Under the pieces are notes generated by a model, which saw nothing but the letters and a program-made list of their open reading frames with translations, did no database searches and was not told the DNA's origin. Positions 56,700-64,000 of a DNA stretch of 64,000 nucleotides are shown piece after piece. This DNA comes from Jaltomata sinuosa (Eukaryota > Streptophyta > Magnoliopsida > Solanales > Solanaceae): positions 558,001 through 622,000 of the forward strand of contig QJPP01007251.1 in the NCBI GenBank assembly GCA_003996215.1. The letters run 5' to 3'. Positions within the stretch are counted from its first letter, which is position 1. Every line of letters begins with the position of its first letter. The translations under genes and the position numbers were made by a program.

Positions 56700-59600
56700 T
56701 TAGCCGTTGCTCTTCTCAATCAGAGGAAATTCAACTAAGATAATGAATGAGGATCTCTCCGCCTCGCGAAGATACTGGACGGTGCCATCCATGAGTTTAA
56801 CAAGTTTCTGGCTGATGTATAGGCCAAGACCTTCCCTTGATATGCTCTGACTGTAGTGGAACATATGTTGAATTAGCTCGTCAGGTATCCCTGGGGCTGG
56901 ATGAGTGATCCTGAGAGGTGAAATGCAATATAGTAAGATTTAACGTACAGTGGAAGCAGATCAGTCTTCAAACTTCGCATATTGGTCTATCAAACTTTAA
57001 AGGAAACCTTGGTGAAGAATTAGGAGAGAGGGTATGAGAGAGTTTATTATTTGAAGAGAGATTTTAACGTGATATACGACTAAAGATTACAACTTCAAGT
57101 AGTTAAGCATCTAGCATTAGCCAACAACAAGATACCCGGTGTAATCCCACAAGTGGGCACTAGGAAGGGTAGTGTGTACGCAGAGCTTACCCAATCTTGG
57201 GAGGTAGAGCATCTAGCATTAACCAAAAAATAAAAATAATAACATATAAATAAGTGACCTCATTAAGACCATATAACCACCTCCTATGATGAAGTTTGTA
57301 ATGTATCTTAAATTCTTTAAGTGCTGTGGGTTCAAATGATTATATTTAGTCTCCTCGTTTTTGGTTTTATCCGTCTTGTTGCATTTTTGTTTGTCTACTT
57401 TTTTATGTCTTTCTTAACTTCACAAAGTGAACAAATTCCCCTTCAAATAGTTAGAATGGTCATACCGATGCCAAAATACAATAACTTGGAAGAATATAGA
57501 TAATAAATTGCAGCTCTATAAAATTTGGATAAACTGAGAGATTATATATATTTTTTTCCTTCCTTTCATCTTCTTTCTGGAGGGTAATCTCAACTTGCCA
57601 CTTCTCTTTCCATCCCTCATTTTAACTAGAAGAAAATGTTGGATATTATGATAATATATGTAATGTATTACCCTTATGCCAAAGGGAGACAGAAAAGGAT
57701 CATTCCAGATAGTTTCAATATTTGAAATTCTACAAATCAGTGAAAACTGCTAAAAGCCTAATCGAGCACTGCATCTGCTACTTCTAGGTAATTTCTAACA
57801 GACCAGGAAAAGAAATTCGCCGTTTCAATTTGTTTGACCTATTTTCCTTCTAGTCCGTTTCAAAAAGAATGACCCTTTCTCTTTTTAGCAACTCTTTAAC
57901 TCCAACTTTCCACATGGCATGTTTAAGACCACAAGATTAAAGGGCATTTTGGTATATTTGACATATCTTTAATTTAAGACAACAAGACTCAAAAGTCTTC
58001 TTTGTTTTCTTAAACTCCGTGAAAAGTCAAACTAGGCCAAACAAATTGAAACATAGAGATTATTATTTTAACCACGTATTACGTCAAGAGAGTTAAATAT
58101 TAGCGCGCAATAGGCCATTTTAATGCTGTTTCACCTGGTCAAAAAGTTTTACTTGGCATTTTTCAGCTTCAGCATGGTCTGCGGATGCATTGGTCACCTC
58201 AAATTCAAGAGAATTTACATGTTCACTTAAAGGTCTCCCATGTTTCATGTCGAGGAGCTTTCTTCAGATGTCATTAGAGCAAAAATAGCTTTGTGGAAAT
58301 GAAGAGTGGAACTTGTCCACTTTGTCACAACAAAACCTAAAGTCTCTACCCTCTGGATTAGTACTAGTAGAAGTCAAATTTGTGTAATTTATCTGTTTAA
58401 ACATTTCAAGCCGCACAAATCATACTTTAAATAAAGTCATGTTTTCCCGTAAAACAGCAAGAGATGTACACTAAGAAGCATGAAGTGTAATCACAACCTT
58501 GACAACATAGCTAGGATTACGCTGAGATAATTAGCATTAGTTAGTTCCTTACTATCTAAAACAGGCCCATAGACTTCATTTTGACAAATGAATTGCATGC
58601 AAGATAATCAATAAATCCAAATCTGAGTGATAAAGAGAATGATTACCGAAATTCAAGATGCATGACGTACATCTTCGTCCCTATACGTTCCTTCCTTGGA
58701 ATTACTCTGAAATGCACAGAGGAGTCTTCAAAGGGAAGAGTAAAGAGGATAGCTGTGGTCAAAAAGTCAGAAAGGACTTGTTGAAGCCTCAAACTGTCAC
58801 CAATCAGGTACAGCTGTGATACTTCGACAGGTGAGTCCCATGTGACCTGAACCTTGCGCTCCTGACTTACAATCATAACTTGATTAATGACCACTGTAAC
58901 AACTTCTCCAAGATTGAACTCACAAGAGTTCATTTCCATATAGCTGAAAAAAATATTGCAATGAGCAGGACCAGTCCAAAAATATATAAAGATAATAAAT
59001 ATCCATAATATGATTGTCACAGAGATGCAAATATTAAGATGGATGTGTAGTCATACAACATTAGATAAGATCAGAAATGATCACATCAGCCAACAGGTGC
59101 AAGTACCGCATATAGAGGATAAAATGAGAGAATGTTGCTTGAAATGGTTTGATCACGTGTTACATAGGCCTCTAAATGCACCAGTTCTTAGATATGAAAA
59201 TATGATGAATGAACGTGTTAAAAGAGGAAGAGGTAGATCTAAATCACATCGAAAAAGTTATCTAAAAAATTTAGTATATATCAAGATCCAGGCAAATCTA
59301 GCAAAGGACAGAAAAGAATGAAAGTTGAAAATCCGTATAGGTCTTCTCAAAAAAAATAATAATCATATAGGTGATACCAACTAGAAGACTAGTGCTTACT
59401 AGAAGACTCTTAGAATAACAAGGATATAACCAGTAGAGTATAGTAGAAAAACCCTTGTGTTAGATGATCTTAAGCACGGAATATCAAAATATTATGGACC
59501 CAAATAGAACATTTATGATGTTGAGGATTCATACAATTGACCCCAACTACATTGAAGGTTTTTGTGTTGTTGTTGTCTCTGTTGTTCGGACTCAAGTGTG

Positions 59601-62600
59601 GGTATCTGATATGGGGGCGTATCTAGAGGTCGGATTCTTCATAACATTAATTTTAGGATTCAGGGGTATGGATCCGAGTGCAAATATGGATACTGAGATA
59701 CGGCCAATATATGTATACTACATCATATAAACTACACATTTTGATTAGTTAAAGTTATTGAACTAAAACTAATAAAATTTTATTCTTTATAAACACCAAT
59801 ATTTTATTCATAAGATATCTTGCGTAATATAAAAGCATTTTCATACTGTATATATATATGACATAAACCCAAAAATCAAACCAAATACCCAATCAATCTA
59901 TACTTCTCGGCCATAGAATGTAGTCAAAGTACCCAAGGTAATTTGACCAAATCAGGTATCAATCCCACACCCACATGCACACCCATGTTGTGTTGACACG
60001 GGTGCGACATGAATTTGAAGAGTCCATGCAACATAGGTTGTCGTACAGTTGTGTCCTTTGTAATTCTCTGTTTGGAAACTACAAAGCAGATCAATTTCAT
60101 TTCTGGCCCACTATTTTCGCTTCTTGTACTTTGTCTTCTCTTCCCTTCTTTTCCCTATTTTCCTGACATAGGGTAAGAGCCTTCAGCCTAATAGTGACCA
60201 ATAGCATAAATTGTAGATCATTAGCCTTTCAAATAATCTAAGGGGACTTCTAAGCAACCCTTTCTTCATTTGTTTCAATCCATCTCTGTCTTTCACCATA
60301 GAGATACATAAACTAACATCAAGAAGAGAGAAGACATTAAAGACTTCTGAAAGAAAAGATCTGAAGGATCAGCTTCCTTAGCAATCTCTATCAAATGGTT
60401 CAAAAAAAAAAAAAGAACTTCATATGCCATCTCCCGAAATGGCAGGCACACACTTCGTGAAAAACAGGCAGGCAGAGTAGCTCTTTGCAAGTATATAGAA
60501 GCTACAGCTATGAACCTGATGCAAGAAATACTAGTGCAATGGCCTGAGCATAAAGCAGATATTTCTTCTTTACATACAAAAATACAAGAACAAATGCAGG
60601 TCAGATTATCATACCATTCCTCAATACTCTCGATATCAGTGTCATCAATGATCTTGGCTAGTTGTTCTTGACACATTGTGCTTGTCTTCAGAAAATTCCT
60701 TTGATCCTTGCTTAAATCAGAAGATTTCAGCAGATTCTGTATGCAGTTTATCCCATTTAAGGGGTTTTTCAGTTCAAGGCGAACATAAGCCAACTTTTTA
60801 AGACTATCTTCAGCAGCTTGTTCTGACAGCTTTTGCACATGCATTGCATATTGAAGTTCTGGACTAGGAACATGCAGGAAGCACAAGACCCCAGTTACCC
60901 GACCATCGGCATCAACCCTTTTATTTGCAGAGATTAAGGCTTCAATATACTTGCCCTGTTTATGAAATAACCCGAAAAACAATTTCTCACCTTCCCCACC
61001 AGAAATTACTCTATTCAATAATATCCTGAGCTTGGTTAATGTGTCTTGATCTTTCACCCTGCAACCGAAGTTATTGACTGTGAAAACTTCACCAAGAAGC
61101 ATTTGATCAATGACCTCCTCCCTCTTCGACCCAGTCAACTTGTGCATAGCATCATTCCATTCCACGCATCTTCCATGTTCATCCATCACAAAAATTGGAG
61201 GAATTAAAGGAGATGGGCTGCGGACAATTCCAACATAATCGCCTTGAATGCGGCTATATTTGTCCTTAATCAGCTTTAGCCCAGTAACATCTTGCCCAAT
61301 AAAGCAAACTCCAACAATGTTTTGTTTTATATCTCGACTACAGCAAGCATTAGCCACTATCGTAATTGATCCGACATTTTCTTGAGGACCAAATGTTCTA
61401 AGTTTGATTTCTACATTTTTCTCCTCCTTGCCTGCAATTTAAATATCAAAGTAGAACCAGTTTCAAGGCAAAATATCGAAAGAACAATATAAGCACATAA
61501 GTTATTGCATGGAAGTCAAGCGGCAATACCAGAGAAATAAGACAGGAGGGGAGAGGTAACGACCCTGAATGGGGATCCTAAAAATAACAACAACAATAAC
61601 GTACCCACTGTAATCCCACAAGTGTGGTCTGGGGAGGGTGATGTGTACGCAGCTTTACCCCTAGAGAGGTCGTATCCGACAGACCCTTGGCTCACGTAAA
61701 GCATATCAAAATTAAGTATGGAAGGGAAATACAGCAGAGAAGTCATGCTGAAAATAATGGAGAAGAGAACAGTAGCAACAACAAATAATACATAATATCC
61801 CGCGTTGAGGAAGAAATAAAGTACGAGTTTCGGACAGCCTAAGGGACCAAGAATGTGAAAGACCAGCAATGCCCAACTGCAATGTCCAAAACAGTTCATC
61901 TAACGCTACTTCAGTTTCTGACACTTCCTTTTTCGTTTTAGAGCTTCATGTCAGAGGTCTTTATACATGAGGAAACAAACTCAAAATGAGACCAAATATG
62001 CTATTGATATATAAACAATTTGACATAGCCGATGCAGCTCGTGCATAAGTTGTAATTTAAGAAAGGAAAAATAGATAAAGAGGCATGAAACAATTTTTAT
62101 TTTTTTTCAAACTGTACGTTCATCTACACATATTGCAAATATTGAACTAACAAAGTAAATGCCAAGGATAACCAGAATACCACCTTGCAAAGCCAGGGAG
62201 AGAACACCTTTAATTGCGTTTGTTGTACCATCAATAACCAAATCAACCAAGGGTACACCTATAGCTTTCTCTACCGGCAATCCAGTTAACTCAGAAACTT
62301 TAGAGTTCCATCCATTGATACAGCCTGAAGCATCAACTGCCAAAATGGGTATTAATGCTGTCTCAATGAGACGAACCATTTCGTTTGTGACAATACGAAG
62401 TTCATCCACTCTATCTATACTGGTATCTACAGCAGGGACATTCACAATCATTTTAGAACAATCAGCAACCTCATCTTGCAAAGATCCTCGCAATATCAGC
62501 TGCAGGGAATGGATGGCATCCATTTCCACATCTTCCCAAGGCACGCTCCGCCGCTTAACAACCTCCAGAAAGGCTTTAAATGATGACCTTGGGTGCATTT

Positions 62601-64000
62601 TTCTTCCGTCATCATCGTCTCCTGGAACATGTTTTGCACCACCCCACTTGATCTCTTTAGCTGTGTGGGAGCGGAACCAGAAGAGGAAATCTTTTGAAGT
62701 TATTTTTACAGCAGCCATTCCACATACCGCATCACCGAGCACAGAAGAACCTGGGTAGCCAGCGTCCATGAGGCTATCCGTGTTTAAACCTGTACTATCA
62801 CCATGAGATTCATTAAGCCATTCAGCTATATCTCTGATTTGGGACTCTGCAGGGGTAACACCAAGCAACCAAAGTTTTTTCCTATAGTAAAGTGCAGCCC
62901 CGTCACACCTTACAAGGTCCATAACATTAGGAGATTGAGTAACAATCCCCAAGGGAGCATCTCTTAGAAGCATGTCACAAAGAACAGTTTGAGTTCGCAG
63001 TATCTGCTTTTCCCTAAGTTGAGCTGCCACTTCCACTTCCTTATTGATCTGAACACTGAAAACTTGAACCAAGAACTCACATGCGTACCTCAAAGGAAAA
63101 GGAAGAAATCTAGGACAAGTGTGATGGCAAACTACCAAACCCCACAGTTTTCTTCCCATTTTCTGGTCACTGTCCAACTCATCATCTTCCTCGCTGATCA
63201 TCACAGACATCGCCATAGATGCTACAGTACCCATATTGGTCATGTATTGTGCATGACAGCCATGGGGAGCTCTTAACGCTGATCCACCAAGGCTCAGCGA
63301 CTGAGCCAATCTTGGGTCTTGAATCACCCTAATTGGTGGAGCTAAGCAATCACATATCATCCTAACCTTATTCTTCATGAAGAGAAATCTTGAAGCTTGT
63401 GGTATATCTGTAGCAGGGTAATGCAAGCCAAGATAAGGTTCTAGTTCAGGCGTACGGCATTCGGCAATTACTTCCCCATGTTCATCCTCGTGGAATTTAT
63501 AAACCATAACACGATCATAGCCTGTCAAATGATTCACTTCTCTAACTAATACATCACATAACAATGATACATCTCCACTTGGCAGAGATTGCAATCTTGC
63601 AATGGCTTTAGCTGCTAGCTTATAAGATTTCAAAGCTCCTGCCGTAGTTACAGGGACATCATCTGGATTCACAGGCTCCAAATCTATTACTAGTCCAACA
63701 TCAATGCGGTGCAAAATCGCATAGAAAGGCTTGCCTGAGTTTTTACAATGAACCAAGATAGGATTTAGCAAACTAAGTTCTCCATAGCTGGCTGCTTTTT
63801 CAAGAGCAGAAGCACCTGAAGATCGAAACAGTGTCCTGACATCAGTTCCAAAGGTCAGAGCCTCTTGCTGTTCGATGGTTGGAACCGCATGAGGTGTCAA
63901 GTCCAACATTTCTGGTGCATTTTCGCTATATGCTATGACAGCGAAGTTGTGCTCATCGATGGCAATCATACAGCCAAATGGCTGAATTAGACTTCCCCTT
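56700..64000 (-). CDS. PHYC: Phytochrome C photoreceptor (partial, 5' end outside window)
   Basis: Coding exons: beyond 64000 to 62184, 61431-60615, 58943-58647, 56910-56700; all junctions GT-AG and in phase, stop TAA. Exon 1 carries the N-terminal PAS, GAF, PHY and first part of the PAS repeats. The chromophore Cys is in APHGCHAQYM (codon 63256-63258), and the bilin-pocket motif LHYPATDIPQASRFLFMKNK is intact. Exon 2 holds PAS-B and the start of the histidine-kinase-related domain; its H box (YVRLELKNPLNGI) lacks His, as in plant phytochromes. Exon 4 ends with the ATPase-like SREGLGLYIS block. The protein senses red/far-red light and moves to the nucleus. PHYC identity rests on subfamily wording (NAPEMLDLTPHAVP, EALTFGTDVRTLFRSSGA); tomato's orthologue is named PHYF. 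Exons 5' of 64000 are missing, so length cannot be given. No frame break seen. Confidence 0.95.
57121..57215 (-). mobile_element. SINE fragment, TS-like, in PHYC intron 3
   Basis: CAACAACAAGATACCCGGTG, TAATCCCACAAGTGGGCACT and GTGTGTACGCAGAGCTTACC. Same consensus as the other TS-like copies. It lies within the intron at 56911-58646, same strand as the gene. Confidence 0.65.
57818..58070. mobile_element. Stowaway-like MITE in PHYC intron 3
   Basis: CGCCGTTTCAATTTGTTTGA at the left, ACAAATTGAAACATAGAG at the right, with inner AGTCCGTTTCAAAAAGAATG and TCTTAAACTCCGTG. It is the reverse orientation of the family at 10724-10971. Non-coding. Confidence 0.75.
59012..59585 (+). pseudogene. RTE-like LINE 3' fragment in PHYC intron 2
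   Basis: An open frame at 59010-59321 gives TEMQILRWMCSHTTLDKIRN, EDKMRECCLKWFDHVLHRPL and VKRGRGRSK, the C-terminal end of plant RTE-type LINE ORF2. A CCCCAACTACATTGAAGG segment and TTG-rich tail follow near 59540-59585. It is 5'-truncated as LINE copies usually are, and antisense to PHYC within its 1.67 kb intron. Confidence 0.8.
61585..61700 (-). mobile_element. SINE, TS-like, in PHYC intron 1
   Basis: ACAACAACAATAACGTACCC, GTAATCCCACAAGTGTGGTC, GGTGATGTGTACGCAGCTTT and CCGACAGACCCTTGGCTCAC. Same family and orientation as 57121-57215. Open frames here are shadows of it. Confidence 0.7.

Noticed and set aside
59010..59321. Possible host gene inside the PHYC intron
   Set aside because: The peptide is the C-terminus of an RTE-type LINE polymerase.
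62159..62758. 199-residue plus-strand open frame
   Set aside because: It is the antisense shadow of PHYC exon 1, whose frame is unambiguous.
1..64000. CRISPR arrays, bacterial operons, phage genes, tRNA or rRNA genes
   Set aside because: No regularly spaced identical repeats with unique spacers, no bacterial gene layout, and no cloverleaf or rRNA signature seen; the tandem repeats present are head-to-tail without spacers.

Overview
This is a stretch of plant nuclear DNA. Genes carry GT-AG introns, the spacers are very AT-rich, and transposable elements are dense. The protein families are plant-specific: a phytochrome, a FAR1-related factor, a PPR-DYW editing factor, a cytochrome b561 domain protein and a DUF4408-type protein. 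The dispersed elements (tRNA-derived SINEs with CAA/TTG tails, an RTE-like LINE, solo-LTR-like elements starting TGTAAYGA and ending GTGACA) are the kind I associate with Solanaceae. A nightshade is my best guess, but it is an inference from family style and not from a database search.

Layout. 0-5.5 kb: AT-rich spacer holding a 3.2 kb solo-LTR-like element in minus orientation (1248-4456, perfect 5-bp target duplication). 5.6-6.2 kb: a small intronless DUF4408/DUF761-like gene. 6.3-18.7 kb: gene-poor and repeat-rich, with Stowaway-like and foldback MITEs, a TRIM element, an RTE LINE relic and several SINEs. 18.7-21.0 kb, minus strand: a FAR1-related gene closest to FRS10. 23.1-24.4 kb: a block with organellar (mitochondrial) flavour, probably a NUMT. 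24.4-31.1 kb: AT-rich decayed repeats. 31.1-34.9 kb: a second solo-LTR-like element, plus orientation, with its own perfect target duplication. 35.0-36.1 kb: a roughly 1.1 kb foldback element. 37.6-40.7 kb: an intronless PPR-DYW gene (MEF7-like), followed by a tandem partial copy of its 3' end that a SINE-like unit has entered. 43.5-44.7 kb, minus strand: a three-exon cytochrome b561 domain gene. 46.1-51.5 kb: a nearly complete but mutated Ty3/gypsy chromovirus with both LTRs, primer-binding site and chromodomain. 51.5-56.1 kb: repeats. 56.7-64.0 kb, minus strand: a phytochrome C gene (PHYC; called PHYF in tomato), four coding exons visible, 5' end outside the window, with SINE, LINE and MITE insertions in its introns.

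Function. The host genes look independent, not a cluster. PHYC is a red/far-red photoreceptor, and the FRS10-like protein belongs to a domesticated MULE-transposase family whose founders FHY3/FAR1 act in phytochrome A signalling, so two genes of light-signalling families lie about 36 kb apart. The PPR-DYW protein should edit organellar transcripts. The b561 protein is a membrane electron-transfer protein. I found no convincing tRNA, rRNA, CRISPR array or bacterial-type operon, and no sign of an entirely new multi-gene system. The most unusual observations are the paired solo-LTR-like elements, the in-frame 93-base putative intron in the FRS gene, and the duplicated PPR gene tail.
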